In this document: piece after piece, positions 1 to 12,620 of the stretch
How the letters are laid out: every line of letters begins with the position of its first letter
How positions within the stretch are numbered: position 1 is the first letter of the stretch
Assembly: GCF_001540865.1 (NCBI RefSeq)
Contig: NC_033640.1
Coordinates: forward strand, 3,082,773-3,146,772
Direction: 5' to 3'
Origin: Ananas comosus
Lineage: Eukaryota > Streptophyta > Magnoliopsida > Poales > Bromeliaceae
DNA: 64,000 nt
Translations under genes and position numbers: made by a program
Notes under the pieces: generated by a model
Seen by the model: the letters and a program-made list of their open reading frames with translations, nothing else
What the model was told of the DNA's origin: nothing
Databases searched by the model: none

Positions 1-221
1 CATATTAGTTGTATTTTTTTTTTTTTTTTGAGAAATAGGTAGCAAGCTACCTGCTTCATTCATTAAGCAAAATGAACTAAGCGTACAAAATGGAAACAGC
101 CAGGGCCTCCGAAAGAACAGGCAAAAAAGGATGAAATAAAATTGAAAGGCAGAAAGAAAACAAAAAGAACGAAAAGAGGAGGGGTGTTAATAGGGATAGT
201 AGCTGGAGCCGAAACGACACA

Positions 222-1346
222 TCACAGCAAAGAGATCCAGTCGTTTAGCAGAAGTTTGACACGTTCAAGAGACCGGGTAGCGTTGTGCGTGGTTCCTCGG
301 AAAATTGCGTTATTTCTATCTGTCCAGATCACCCACCAAGTCGTAGCGAGGAGGGTCAAGCGTCGTGTTCTTGAAGAGTCGACCGGAATGTCACACGATC
401 CAGTCCAGAGAGTGTTGACGTCGCCCGTGCTGTCATCAAATGTACCCCATCCTTCCATACTGAAGAGCAGGTATCTTACATATACGCATGTATAGAATAG
501 ATGGTCACAGCTTTCCATGAGTACCGCACAGAAGACACAGTGTTGATCAACGAGCATTCCGCGTTTGAGTAGTCTATCAGCAGTGAGTAATCTCTTCCGC
601 AATAGCAACCAAATGAAGACTTTGATTTTGGCCGGAATTTTGAGTTTCCAAATATACCGATTCGTTGGGATATACTGTCCCGTGTCTGTGATGAACTGGT
701 AGAGGGATTTGACAGTGAATAGTTGATTGGAGGTCCATCTCCATTTAATTGAGTCTGGACTGTCGTAGGGGCGATGGCCTCGGAGCAAGTCTTTAAAAGT
801 CGTTAATTGTCTCCGATTTTCGATGGATTGTGACGCCGAGTAGCCGCGGCATATAAAGCGCCATCTCCATCCGCCATGATTCCAGCACTGGGAAACACGA
901 GCCTCCTTGTTCATAGAGATCTGATAGATATCCGGGAAACGAGTACGAAGGGGGGTTTCCCCTATCCAGATGTCGTTCCACATCCTAATGTTCCTCCCGT
1001 CGCCTAGCTCGTAAGTCACGCCACAGGCGAAAATGTCTCGACACCGGACCACACCTTTCCACCACTCCGAATGGGGAGCAAATGCTCTGCCCTCGAGTAA
1101 TGGCCTTCTTCGGGTGTAGTAAAGGGATCTGACTAATCTACACCAGAGTAGGTTTGGGTCAAAAAAGAAGCGCCACCACCATTTGGTTAAAAGAGCGAAA
1201 TTCATGCATTCCATGTCAAGAATGCCTAATCCTCCGTCCATCTTGCTTCTACAGATAGATTTCCAATTGACGAGACATGCCCCACCGGTAACTTTTGAGC
1301 CTCCTTTCCAGAAGAAGGCTCTTCTGAGTCCTTCTATCCGGTGCAA
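222..1346 (-). pseudogene. LINE ORF2, C-terminal region with zf-RVT
   Basis: This 374-residue frame continues ORF2 after the RT. It begins with a FFWKGG...VNWKSICRSK-type segment that follows RT in plant LINEs. It ends with the zf-RVT domain: IPAKIKVFIWLLLRKRL, then the cysteine/histidine set CVFC...CDHLFYTC. This zinc region is typical of plant L1 proteins and is thought to help bind RNA or the target. No RNase H domain follows, and the frame stops at 222. The remaining 200 bases (17-221) are 3' UTR and tail. Confidence 0.88.
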
Positions 1347-2590
1347 TACCCATTGTGGTGCTTTGAAGATCGAGAATAGAAAAGCGGTAGGTTGGTGAGT
1401 ACTGAATTGACCAAGGTTAGTCTACCCCCCAGGGAGAGGAGTTTAGTTTTCCAGCCGTCGATTTTGTGCTCTATGCGGTTGATTACCACAGACCAGTGCT
1501 CCTTTCGAAGTTTAGAGTTGTGGAGGGGTAGTCCCAGGTAGCGAAAAGGTAGCTTACCGACTTTGCATCGTAAGATGTTGGCAAGTCTAACAGCTTTATG
1601 AGGGTTGGAACTCAAGTAGTATAGTTCCGATTTTCCCATGTTGATCCTGAGGCCGGAGGCCCATTCAAAGATATTCCAGAGAAACAGCAGATTATGCATA
1701 AAACGTTTCCTAGGCTCACAAAAGAAGATTGTGTCATCAGCGTATTGGATGAGCACTGTCTGGCAATTGTCGGAAGGTCCAATACCGTGAATCATATTGC
1801 TCCCCCGCGCAGTATCGATCAGCCTGGCCAGACAATCAGCCACCAATAAGAAAAGGTACGGGGATAGGGGGTCTCCCTGTCTAAGGCCTTTTCTAGCTTT
1901 CAACCACGGGGTTGGGACGTCGTTCACTAGGATGGCGACTTTGGCGTTGCATATACATTGTTCCATCCAGGCCCACCATTTGGCGCTGAAACCTAGCCAG
2001 TGCAATATACTCTTTAGGAACGCCCATCTGACACTGTCGAATGCTTTCTCGAAGTCAACCTTAATGCTTACACATTCCGTCTGAGTTTTCGAGCACCAGT
2101 TTATTAATTCGCTTGCAGTGACGAACGAGTCGACCAAAAGACGGTCTTTGAGAAAGGCCGATTGGGTTGGAGAGATGATGGAAGGTAATACAGCGGCCAG
2201 TCTGTTGGCCAGCACTTTAGAGATGATTTTCTGTATTCCGTTAATGAGGCTAATAGGTCGAAAGTCGTTGACCTTGCGTGCTCCCTCCTTTTTTGGGATG
2301 AGGCACACGTAGGAGTAGTCTGTCGGTCCCGTGAAAAGTGTCTCGTCGTGGAGATCGATAAAGACCTTGAAGATATCGTCCTTGACCACATCCCAAAAGG
2401 TTTGGAAGAAGTTTAGAGAGAAGCCGTCTGGCCCAGGCGCCTTGTCAGTACCAAGTTGGAAAGTAGCAGTCTTGATTTCGTCGAGGGTGAACGGAACCGT
2501 TAAGGTGTCAGGATTTAGTAATCTGTTAGCGTGGTAGAGGCCACTCCAGTTTCCGAACGATGATGAGCCCACCTCTGGGTTCCCGAACAA
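1334..2590 (-). pseudogene. LINE ORF2, reverse transcriptase domain
   Basis: This is the reverse transcriptase that copies LINE RNA at the nicked target. A 418-residue open frame carries the ordered RT blocks: APGPDGF, LIPKK, DFRPISLINGI, VDFEKAFDSV, KGLRQGDPLSP and the catalytic IQYADD box (around 1735-1750). The region ends with FRYLGLPL and a GGRLTLV segment, as in plant L1 elements. All core blocks are present and the YADD aspartates are intact. The frame is lost near 1334-1346, where the protein should run on into the zf-RVT region. Confidence 0.92.
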
Positions 2591-3460
2591 ACGCTTAAAA
2601 GATTTAAAGAAGTGGGTCTCTTAAGCTCTTCGTTGGAAATAAGTTGGCCGGCGTCATCCTCTATTACATCGATCACATTGGAGCATTTTCGCCCGTTAGC
2701 GACCGCGTGAAAAAATTTGGTATTACAGTCGCCTTCCTTTAACCAGAGCTGTTTGGCCCTAGTCTTCCAAAGAATTTCTTCCTCCTCCAAGATTTGTCGT
2801 AATTGAGTCTTGAGCTCAGTTCGTTTGTCTAAGAGTTCCTGAGGTAAGTCTTGTAATTCCTCGAGGTGATCAATAGTTTGTAGTTCCGATTGTAGGTGCT
2901 TTTTGGTATTGGAAATACTGTGGAAGTGCGTCTTGCACCACTCCTTCATTCGGACTCTACAGTGCCGAAGCTTAGCTGTGATAGTGAGAATAGCTGAATT
3001 CCTGTGGGCTATTTCATTCCACCAAAACGGTACTTTAGAGTGAAAATCCTCCTTGGTGAGCCAGACTCTCTCAAAACGAAATCTCCTTGAAGCTGGGGGT
3101 ATTCCCGAGGTAAGAAGAATTGGAGTATGGTCCGAGGTGATCCTGGGGGAGAGCTTTGACCTTGCAGAATGGAAAAGATTGATCCCATTCCGTTGAGATG
3201 AGGAATCTGTCGAGCTTGGCCAAGGTAGGCTTGCATTGCATATTCGACCAGGTGAAATTTTGGTTAGACAAGGGTAAGTCGATGAGTGCAAGGCAATTAA
3301 TAAGGTCCGAGAACATATCCATTGCTTTAGAGCTCCAAGGGTTTCCTTTTCTTTCGGATTGATATCTTGTGAAGTTGAAGTCACCGCAGATTACCCAATT
3401 GGATGAGCAGGTAGAGCTGAGGGAGAGAAGTTCAGAGCAAAACTCATCTTTGCCATCCCA
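2515..3460 (-). pseudogene. LINE ORF2, end of endonuclease domain and linker
   Basis: This is the N-terminal part of the LINE ORF2 that survives truncation. The motif GDFN, typical of the APE-type endonuclease that nicks the target DNA, is encoded at 3374-3385, followed by an NFTWSN segment and an LDRFLIS segment seen in plant L1 endonucleases. A charged, probably coiled linker rich in E, K and Q follows. The reading changes frame near 3150-3320, because the GDFN-NFTWSN part and the later FRFERVWL part lie in different frames. It overlaps the RT frame at 2515-2590, which marks another frameshift. The catalytic residues upstream of GDFN are missing. Confidence 0.8.
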
Positions 3461-4050
3461 ATATTAGTTGTATTTATTAGTTGGTTCTTTTACTTTCTTT
3501 CCTTTATTCTATTATGTCTGATTAGACTTAGTGGGATAGTCGGCGTGGTTGGTTGTCGAACCCATTGGAAACTTTGTTGTAGTTCTCACACTCCTATTTC
3601 CACAGAGTCGGGACCGAGCGAGCCAGCGGATGATCGCGGTAAGGGCATCGCGCCCTAGATAGTGACCGCCCGTGATGGGTTCATATTTTGTAGTTGCATT
3701 CCCTTTATTATCATCTTTTGTATTTGATGATTATATATGTTAAAGGAAAACAGAACATGAATGATGTAAAAGAGTTTATGTTTAAATGCAAGAATTTATA
3801 TTTGAGAACATGCGATGTAAAAGAGAAGAAATGATGCAAAATTATAATTGATTTCCTAAGTGTAGTTTATTACTTTCACTATTGGCTATTGCTTGCCCTC
3901 GTGCAAGCCATTGTGTATACTTCCGCTTATGCAAATTGTTACTCTATTGATACTTGTTGTTGAGCCTTGGGCGGGCAGGGGAGGCTCTGTCCGTTCGGCG
4001 TCTGTTCGACGCTCTCGAACCGGCCAAAAGGATCTGGCTCGGGTGTGACA
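3461..4050 (+). repeat. Ty3/gypsy (Tekay-type) LTR, 3' part
   Basis: This stretch is clearly the reverse complement of part of the complete solo LTR at 31965-34513 (matching about 31965-32553). It ends in ...gggtgtgaca, the LTR terminus, at 4050. It is therefore the 3' part of a plus-orientation LTR; the 5' part lies beyond the left edge of the window, on the other side of the LINE. Identity is visibly lower than between the other family members, so this is an older copy. The next base begins a pol fragment in the opposite orientation. Confidence 0.85.
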
Positions 4051-4562
4051 AGGTCCACCGCAACTGAGTCACGATGTAGCGCCGAAAAGACACCTCGCGG
4101 AGTCAGAACTCGCACTTTTTGAGCTTGGCATAAAGCTTGTTCTCCCGCAGAGTCAGGAGAACCCGTTGCAGATGATCCTCGTGCTTTTCGTCGCTTTATA
4201 AATTGATCAATATGTCATCAATTAAGACCACGACACGCTGATTCAGAAATAGCCGGAAGACTCTGTTCATTATGTCCATAAACGCTGTCAAGGCGTTAGT
4301 AAGCCCGTATCACTGTGAACTCGTAATAGCTGTAACGAGTCCGAAAAGCGATATTCACCACATTCTCAGCCCGAATCTTAAACTGGTGGTATCCAGACTG
4401 CAAATTGATTTTCGAGTAGACCGATGATCCTTGGAGTTGGTCGAAGAGATCATCGATCCGAGAAAGGGGATGTTTATTCTTCACCATGACCTTATTGAGT
4501 TTCCGGTAGTCGATGCATAGTCACAAGCTACCGTCCTTCTTTTTAACGAAAAGGACTGATGC
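4051..4562 (-). pseudogene. Ty3/gypsy reverse transcriptase fragment (copy 1)
   Basis: This minus-strand fragment encodes part of a chromovirus RT. It includes [32 protein letters not shown] and [10 protein letters not shown], and further downstream a decayed [15 protein letters not shown] followed by an LREVSF block. The [12 protein letters not shown] block and the FIDD catalytic box are damaged by indels and stops. It is cut at 4051 by the neighbouring LTR. At 4558-4562 (gatgc) it is interrupted by a solo LTR, and the same gene resumes at 9231. The family match is with the pol at 37910-39625. Confidence 0.85.
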
Positions 4563-5278
4563 TGTGATATATGGGACCTTAGCAAATAAGTAAGGTTACA
4601 ATATGAACTTTTAATTAGTTTTTTCTTTTATAGTACTTAATGGAGTTGGAGACGTTATGGCGTGAAATAGACACAAAAACGAACTCAAAAACTCAAGATT
4701 TAATTTGTGAAAGACTAAATTCGAAATATTTGATATTTCAGGGAACTGTTGGTATTTTTGCTATTATTATGCATGGAGTCCACGTAGGCAATTGAGGCTT
4801 CATACTTATCCACTTTATTCCTTCACCTTGAAGAATTAAGATAGATGGAATTTGAGCTTGAAGAAAAACAAAAAGAAAGCTTGGTTTCGTTCTAGCGAGC
4901 GAGCGAGTCGAGCTCGCGCACATGAACTTTTTGGTGTTTTGACGTTGCGGTTAGTATCACAATATTATTATTTCTCGTTTGAACTCTTTTGATAATTTTT
5001 TTTGTAGAAATTGAGAATTAGAAACTGAATTTTTTTTATATTTTAAGAGCGGATTTTGCATAATTTTGACGAAGGGCTTTCAAGTTATTTTAAAGTATTG
5101 TAGCTGTTATCCCATTTACCAATCATTTCCTCGGACTTGCGTTATAGGTAGGTTCCGTGTTGTCAAAATTGACGGATTAATTTTTCTGTCCATATTATAT
5201 TATTTAGCCTGTGAGATGAACTGTTGACATAGTTGAGATAATAATGATATTTTGATACCAATCAGTAGAGTAAATTGA

Positions 5279-5358
<80 letters not shown>

Positions 5359-5377
5359 AATATATATATATATAGAG
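4563..5377 (+). repeat. Solo LTR inside gypsy RT, copy 1 (partial)
   Basis: This LTR begins TGTGATAT directly after the target duplication gatgc (4558-4562). The same LTR continues to its end only in copy 2 (7495-9230). Copy 1 runs into a TA microsatellite and a gap of ten Ns. It holds no coding sequence. Confidence 0.75.
5282..5377. repeat. (TA)n microsatellite before an assembly gap
   Basis: A nearly pure TA run of about 75 bases is followed by a short imperfect continuation (tgtaaatata...). It stops at the N gap. In copy 2 the same site is (TA)n followed by (TG)n, so the two copies differ in repeat composition. Confidence 0.97.
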
Positions 5378-5387
5378 NNNNNNNNNN
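5378..5387. other. Assembly gap of ten Ns
   Basis: The run of exactly ten Ns separates the TA microsatellite from the middle of an LTR. Sequence on its two sides need not be contiguous in the genome. Confidence 0.99.
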
Positions 5388-7125
5388 ACAGCAAGTATGA
5401 TCATATCCTTAACTCAAAGGATTATAGTTCAATCTTGACTTTACACTAGCTCTAGTGTTCTTTACATCACTTTATGTTGCAAACTCATGCAATCACATTC
5501 TTTACATTTTTATTACTCTTGCTAACTCTAGCAATCATTGTTCTTTGCATTTCTTTTACTTTAACTTTATACGTTGTCACCTTCTTCATTCTTTACATCA
5601 CTTTAGTTCTTTACATCACACTAACTCTAGTGTCATTTCACATTAGCTTTATCAAATGCCACTCGATCTATGTCATTGTGCCACTCTGTTCTTTTACTCA
5701 CTTTGGGTACTCACATCTTCTCTCATGCATACATCTAGGGTTTTGACATTATTAGGTTCTCAACCCTCTCATTATGCAAGTTGTGCTCACAATCATGCAA
5801 TCATCACATTTCATCATTACTTTACCCTAAAATGCATGCAACAATATATAGAACACATGCTCAAAGAATGACACATTAGGCATAGAGAGAATTTCAATGA
5901 GTTTGAGAAGCACCACCCACCTCGTAGGCTTTCAAAGGTGCTCCGACGATTTTCTTGGGACTTTTAGACGCTTCGTTCTTTACCTGCGGCAAAGCGAACC
6001 CTTATTAGGCCATTTTGCCCATAACTTTACTTTGACTTTTCGTAACGTTAATCCGAACGCACCAACGCGTCGGAAATACCCCCAATTAGGTTTCTAGAGG
6101 GTCAATTGCACTTAGCAATCCTCATGAGCAAAAGCCCCAATTTGGTGCCCTAGCTCCAATACACATATCAAAACCTAGGGTTTAATCTCTAAGAGAAGCA
6201 AAAGTAGCTTCATTATACTCTAAAAAGTTCATTAGAACCATCTTTAGACAAATCAAAACCCTACTTAGGGTTTCACCATGAGAGGTGATGAAGCTCACCT
6301 CAAGCTTCACCATTTCTATGGTCTTGATCTCAAGAGAAGCAAAAGAAAAGCTCCAAATACTCAAATGGTTTCATAAAACCCATTTTAAGCTTAATCCAAA
6401 CCCTGGATTAGGTTCTACCATGATTAGGGTTCAAATCTTACTTGTAAGCCCTTCTTTTAAGTAGAGATGAAGGGGAAGGAGTTCTTCACTTCTTCTTCTT
6501 CTCTTCACTTCTTCTCTTTCTTTTCCTTTTCTTCTTCCTTTTCTTTCTCCTCTTTTGTCTTCTAGAGAGAGAGAGGGAGAGAAGAGAGTGTGAGAGGTGG
6601 AATGAGAGAAATGTCTCATTTACCCTATACTATACTCAGATGGGTTGGCAAAATTGCATTAAACCCTCAACTTTACTTTAATTACACTGCCCGAACTGGG
6701 CAGTTCGCGCAGGCAGAGACGCGTCTCCCGAGCAGCGCGGTCCGAACGTCCACTCTGCGCAGCCAGAGTGCTGCGCGCGATGCGACCGGTCTCCCCCGCA
6801 TGGGACGGTCCTGGGGGGACCGGTCTCTCAGGCAGAGACCGGTTCCGAGAGCTATCCTTCCAGGACTTAGCCGATTTTTTTTCGCGCTGTCATCATCTTC
6901 TGCACTCCGGCGTTCGGGGACCGGTCTCTCCCACCAGGGACCGGTCCCCGAGAGCTCAAAACCTGCAGTTTTGCAGAATTTGATTCTTTAGCTCTCGAAA
7001 ACCTTCCACAGCTCACTTTTGATCACTTTAACACCTTCGGACTTTCCGAGGTGTTCCATCCTCGCACTTTGGTCAATTTGACTAAAGTTCGACATTTTTA
7101 TTTTCCGAATTCTCGGTATATTACA
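5388..7125 (-). repeat. Ty3/gypsy LTR (second Tekay-type family), partial
   Basis: This is a non-coding LTR in minus orientation. It aligns in order, at moderate similarity, with about 32817-34513 of the complete solo LTR. Shared landmarks include gtatgatca..., the block with caccacccacct, and the closing segment before the LTR terminus ...atattaca at 7125. The other end is lost in the N gap. After 7125 comes cttta, which also occurs intact at 4194-4198 in copy 1, as expected of a 5-bp target duplication. A GC-rich palindrome cluster lies at 6692-6946. A CT-rich stretch at about 6455-6580 matches a similar tract in the related LTR. Confidence 0.82.
6692..6946. promoter_or_regulatory. Cluster of GACCGGTC palindromes in LTR
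   Basis: The palindrome gaccggtc occurs at 6784-6791, 6818-6825, 6919-6926 and 6939-6946, with a one-base variant (gaccggtt) at 6837-6844. Two pairs have start spacings of 19 and 20 bases. A hairpin, cgaact-gggc-agttcg, lies at 6692-6707. The cluster is 180-430 bases from the LTR's 5' end, the same place as the related array at 34112-34311. A role in U3 regulation is inference. Confidence 0.6.
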
Positions 7126-7494
7126 CTTTATAAATTGATCAATATGTCATCAATTAAGACCACGACACGCTGATTCAGAAATAGCCGGAAGACTCTGTTC
7201 ATTATGTCCATAAACGCTGTCAAGGCGTTAGTAAGCCCGTATCACTGTGAACTCGTAATAGCTGTAACGAGTCCGAAAAGCGATATTCACCACATTCTCA
7301 GCCCGAATCTTAAACTGGTGGTATCCAGACTGCAAATTGATTTTCGAGTAGACCGATGATCCTTGGAGTTGGTCGAAGAGATCATCGATCCGAGAAAGGG
7401 GATGTTTATTCTTCACCATGACCTTATTGAGTTTCCGGTAGTCGATGCATAGTCACAAGCTACCGTCCTTCTTTTTAACGAAAAGGACTGATGT
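7126..7494 (-). pseudogene. Ty3/gypsy reverse transcriptase fragment (copy 2)
   Basis: This fragment encodes the same residues as 4194-4562, including the frame [18 protein letters not shown]. The peptides at 4296-4487 and 7228-7419 are identical. It ends at gatgt (7490-7494), the mutated target duplication of the solo LTR. Confidence 0.85.
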
Positions 7495-9230
<1,736 letters not shown>

Positions 9231-9790
9231 GATGCACCCCAAGGATACAGTAGGTCTGATGAACCCTTTGTGTAAGAGATCCTCGAGCTGAGCCTTCAGC
9301 TCAGTGAAGGCCATCTGATAGTGAGCCTTCGAGATAGGGGTCGTGCCAGGAACCAGGTCAATGAAGAACTCGATCGCTCAATCTGGAGATATCCCGGATA
9401 GCTCCGCTGGAATGACATCGAGAAAATCCCGAACCACCGGGATCTCCTCCAAAGCTGGAGTCGCTAGACGAACATCCTCCACTTAGACCAGATAGGCAAC
9501 ACACCTCCCTATCATAAGCCTCATCGCCCTAGCAGCAGAGACAGACATGACGAAGAAGGAGCTCTTACATGCACGGTAGGCGAACTCCTCTTCACCAGGC
9601 ACTGCAAAGGTCACCGTCCTCTTCTCGCAGTTGATAGACGTGTGGTGCCTTGTGAGCCATCCATCTCAAGCACCACGTCAAACTCCTTGATCGGCAATAC
9701 GACCAGGTTTGCCAAGAATGCCTGATCGTCCAACAATGTAGGGCACGGCATGATGCATATATCCGCGTTCAACTTGAACTCGAGTGCCTA
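9231..9790 (-). pseudogene. Ty3/gypsy protease-RT linker fragment
   Basis: This is the 5' half of the pol fragment interrupted by the solo LTR. The minus strand encodes [21 protein letters not shown], just before the RT core, and upstream of it a decayed copy of the [16 protein letters not shown] linker and of the protease end. It aligns with 38700-39250 of the element at 35957-41103. There are stops and indels throughout. At about 9790 the match ends and low-complexity sequence begins. Confidence 0.82.
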
Positions 9791-10439
9791 AATTCGTAGT
9801 GCCTTCACTTGAACTATTCTAGCCCACATTGAGCCCGAGCCCAAATATAGCTTAAATCTAACCTAGGCTTGTTCTAAACCCAAACTATATGGGCTTGACT
9901 TCAGCCAAAGTCTAAATCTAATAGCCAATCTATATCTTATCCTAAACTATGAGAGCTCATACTAAATCCCACACCTAAGCCCAACCCAAACCTGAGTTAT
10001 ATGGGCCCAAGTTTAGCCAAAAAAATTTAAATTTGAACCCAACCCAATTATATTTCCGAATGGGCCCAAGTTCATGTCAAAGACTAAATATGAACCCAAC
10101 CCAATTATTTAATCCGGATTGGCCCACGTTGAGCCCAGTCCCTAATTCCAATCCAATCCAAATTTCACGGGCGTGAGACCTAAACCATATTAACCAAACC
10201 AAAGCCAAACCTAACCTCAGACCCAAATCAAATCAAAATCCCAGTTTAACCCAATTCAAATCGTGCACAACTTGATGCAACCTATTGTCCTTTCAGGTCC
10301 TTAGAAACAAATCTTTTCAACCCAATTCTCTAACAAATAAAACTAGAGTCACATTGCCACTGCATTCAACCTCAACTGAAATCTAAAATATACGAATTAA
10401 TCAAACTATCCTTTATCTTAGTACATGTGACTAAGATAA
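9791..10439. other. Non-coding, rich in CCCAA/CCCAAAC motifs
   Basis: I see no gene here. The stretch is dominated by irregular repeats such as cccaaccc, gcccaa and acccaaac. Its composition resembles decayed LTR sequence, but no terminus or family match was found. Confidence 0.5.
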
Positions 10440-10960
10440 GAAAATAATAAATTAGGTCCCACAAAACCAAATTAATTTGATTGGACTCTAATACACGTAC
10501 TTAGAGTTTAATTAAATCAATTAGACTCTAATATGTATAATTAGAGTTTAATCTAAATCAAAATTGGCTAAATCTTAATACATATACAATTAGGATTTAA
10601 CCATCATTCACCTTTGGGTGAACTCAAATATGGTTGGACTCTAACACACATACTTAGAGTTCAACTAAATCAATTAGACTCTAATATGTATAATTAGAGT
10701 TTATCTAAACCAAATTCGGCTAATGTTATATATATATTTAGGATTTAGCCATACTTCATCTTAGGGTGAACTTAAACCTGATTGAGCTATAATTAATATA
10801 TATAATTAGAGTCTAATCTATTCAAATCCGACTAAGTCCTAATATATACAGTTGGGATTTAGTTAATTCTATACCTTAGGGTGGACATATTGAGCTCTAA
10901 AATATATACTCAAAGCCCAGTCAAATCTAATTGGATTAATCCCTAAGATGTATTGCTAAG
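10440..10960. repeat. Degenerate tandem repeat, about 154-bp period
   Basis: The block ggactctaa-cac-acttagagtt...aattagactctaatatg occurs at about 10482 and again at about 10636. Weaker copies of the gactctaat and attagag segments follow to about 10960. The units are AT-rich and contain short inverted pieces (actctaat / attagagt). At least two clear units and two decayed ones are visible. Confidence 0.7.
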
Positions 10961-11339
10961 GAGTAATCAAATTTAAATTCAATCGACCGTCATCTTGTTA
11001 AACTAATCACTCTCATCTTTTATGTTTATATTATACTCATATACACTAGGGGTATGCCCCTGGTTAAGCTATGTAGCTGTACAACAGCCTATGTAATAAA
11101 ATTCATCTTTTATATGATTCCAGTCTATCTCATTATCAGTATTTCAGAGGTCTCTTAATCGAAGGTGCCCTAACATTTTATAGAGGTAACGTATAGTAGA
11201 CGCTTATGTTTATTGGTAGCCATGGATCCATAATACTTGATACGCATACATCTTAAATATCAATTTGAATCATGAGTACCACTCCACGATGGTCGCAGAC
11301 ATAACTGAAGTTGAAGCTTCAGCTGGAGGTTTGCTAGGG
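10961..11339. other. Non-coding interval
   Basis: No gene is seen. A short palindromic segment aggggtatgcccct lies at about 11047. The stretch with atgtaataaaa and tttatatgattcc could be an old LTR polyadenylation region, but this is a guess. Confidence 0.35.
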
Positions 11340-11634
11340 AAGGCTAGGCCGACTCCCTTTCTCATCCTCGTTTTCTCTCATTCTCTTCTTTCTTCTTTTC
11401 TTCTTCTTCTTTCTTTCTCTCTTCCTCTCTTCTTTTCTTTTCTTTTCTTCTTCTTCTTTATTCTTCTCTTCTTCTCTCCTCTTCTTCTTTTTTTCTTTTG
11501 CTCTCTTCTTTTCTTTTCTCTTTAATATTTCTTTCTTTCCTCTTCTTGTCTCTTCTTTTCTTCTTCTTCTTTCTTCTTTTCCTTTTTTCTTTTTTTCTTA
11601 TCTCATTCTCCTTTTGTCTTTTTATTCTCACCAT
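11340..11634. repeat. Pyrimidine (TTC/CTT) tract, left half
   Basis: The plus strand is almost pure C/T, mostly ttc and ctt units. The tract is split by a TRIM and resumes at 12534. Open frames over it (L/F/S-rich) are composition artefacts. Confidence 0.9.
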
Positions 11635-12528
11635 TGTGACACCCTAATAATCCCGCATCGAGTAGTTATGGCTAGATGTGGGGGTACATAAGCTTGATTA
11701 GGCTGAAAATAATAATTAGGCTTAAGCATTTTGGGCCAGTGGTTTGGGCCCAACGAGTTATTATTGCTAGCGGGTCAAGTCATTACATTTGGTATCAGAA
11801 TCGGTTCGTCAGGCGGAAGTGTGAGATGAGCATTGGCTGAGCCAGGGTCGGAATGACAAATTAAGCCAGGGTCGGTGAATGACATGCTAAGTCAAGGTTG
11901 GAATGGCAAGGCTAGCGAGACAAGTCTCACATTGCTGGATGATCTTGGGTTGTGTGTGTGTTTTGAGCTAACGAGAATGTCAGGGCCTAAATAGGGGGTT
12001 GTCTGTGATACCCCAATAGTCTCACAACGGATAGGAATGGGATTGTTATTGGGTGTATAAGAGAACTTCACTATATTAATAATAATTGGGTTTAAGAATT
12101 TTGAGCCGGTTGTTTGGGCCCAAAGGGTAATTATTGCTAGTGAGCTGGGTCGTTATATTTGGTATCAGAGCCGGTTCACCAGCCGGAAGTATGACTGTGA
12201 GATGAGTCTTGGCTGAGCCGGGATCGGAATAACAGACTGAGCCAGGGTCGGTGAATGACAGGCTAAGTTAGGATTAGAATGACAAGGCTAGTAAGACAAG
12301 ACTCATATCGCCTGGTGATCTTGAGCTGTGTGTGTTTAGGACTGACGAGGATGACAGGTCCTAAATAAGGGGAGAATGTGACACCCCAATAATGCCACAT
12401 CGGATAGTTATGGCTAGATGTGGGGTATATAAGCTCGATTAGCCTAGAAATAATAACCGTGCTTAAGTATTTTGGGCCAGTGGTTTGGGCCTAATGAGTT
12501 ATTATTGCTAGCGGGTCGGGTCGTTACA
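11635..12528 (+). mobile_element. TRIM retroelement with three LTRs
   Basis: This is a terminal-repeat retrotransposon in miniature with the structure LTR-internal-LTR-internal-LTR. The LTRs are at 11635-11787, 12004-12157 and 12377-12528 (152-154 bp, TGTGACACC...GTTACA type). Each of the first two is followed by a primer binding site, tggtatcaga..., matching the 3' end of initiator tRNA-Met (11790 and 12160). Purine tracts (aaataggggg, aataaggggaga) precede the second and third LTRs. The 5-bp target duplication accat lies at 11630-11634 and 12529-12533. No coding sequence is present, so it must have used proteins from another element. The tandem form probably arose by recombination between copies. 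Confidence 0.9.
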
Positions 12529-12533
12529 ACCAT

Positions 12534-12620
12534 TTTTCTCCTCTTCACTCTTTTTCTCTTTATTTTCCCTTTTTTCTTCTTTTTTTATTTTTTTCTCATT
12601 CTTCTATTTTTTTTTCAAAA
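12534..12620. repeat. Pyrimidine tract, right half
   Basis: This continues the C/T tract of 11340-11634 after the TRIM. The bases 12621-12733 that follow show nothing recognisable. Confidence 0.85.

Larger units (their letters stand above)
17..3460 (-). mobile_element. L1-type LINE, 5'-truncated
   Basis: This is a non-LTR retrotransposon read on the minus strand. Its poly(A) tail appears as the T run at 17-29. A 15-bp target site duplication (atattagttgtattt) flanks it at 2-16 and 3461-3475, so both ends are fixed. Within it, from the 5' end, are the end of the endonuclease domain, reverse transcriptase and a zf-RVT zinc region. The 5' side is cut inside the endonuclease, as expected from incomplete target-primed reverse transcription. 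The site is inside a gypsy LTR: bases 3476-4050 continue the same LTR that lies left of the element. Two frameshifts break the ORF, so this copy is dead. The last 20 bases before the tail form a small hairpin (ggtagc...gctacc) followed by tatttctc. Confidence 0.93.
4194..5377. repeat. Duplicated segment, copy 1
   Basis: Bases 4194-5279 are repeated almost perfectly at 7126-8211, always offset by 2932 bases. By eye only a few single-base differences occur, for example gatgc against gatgt at the LTR junction and ttcgaaat against tttgaaat. The unit holds the end of the gypsy RT fragment plus the first 700 bases of the solo LTR, and ends in a TA microsatellite directly before the N gap. See the finding on joined haplotypes. 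Confidence 0.92.

Noticed and set aside
5200..5404. IYIYIY-type open frames (also at 8136-8324)
   Set aside because: These are translations of TA and TG microsatellites.
10482..10700. Possible tRNA or small RNA from the actctaat/attagag inverted words
   Set aside because: The pairings are short and AT-rich. No tRNA boxes or conserved loops are visible.
11265..11525. Leucine- and phenylalanine-rich frame resembling a membrane protein
   Set aside because: It is a translation of the pyrimidine tract and has no upstream gene structure.
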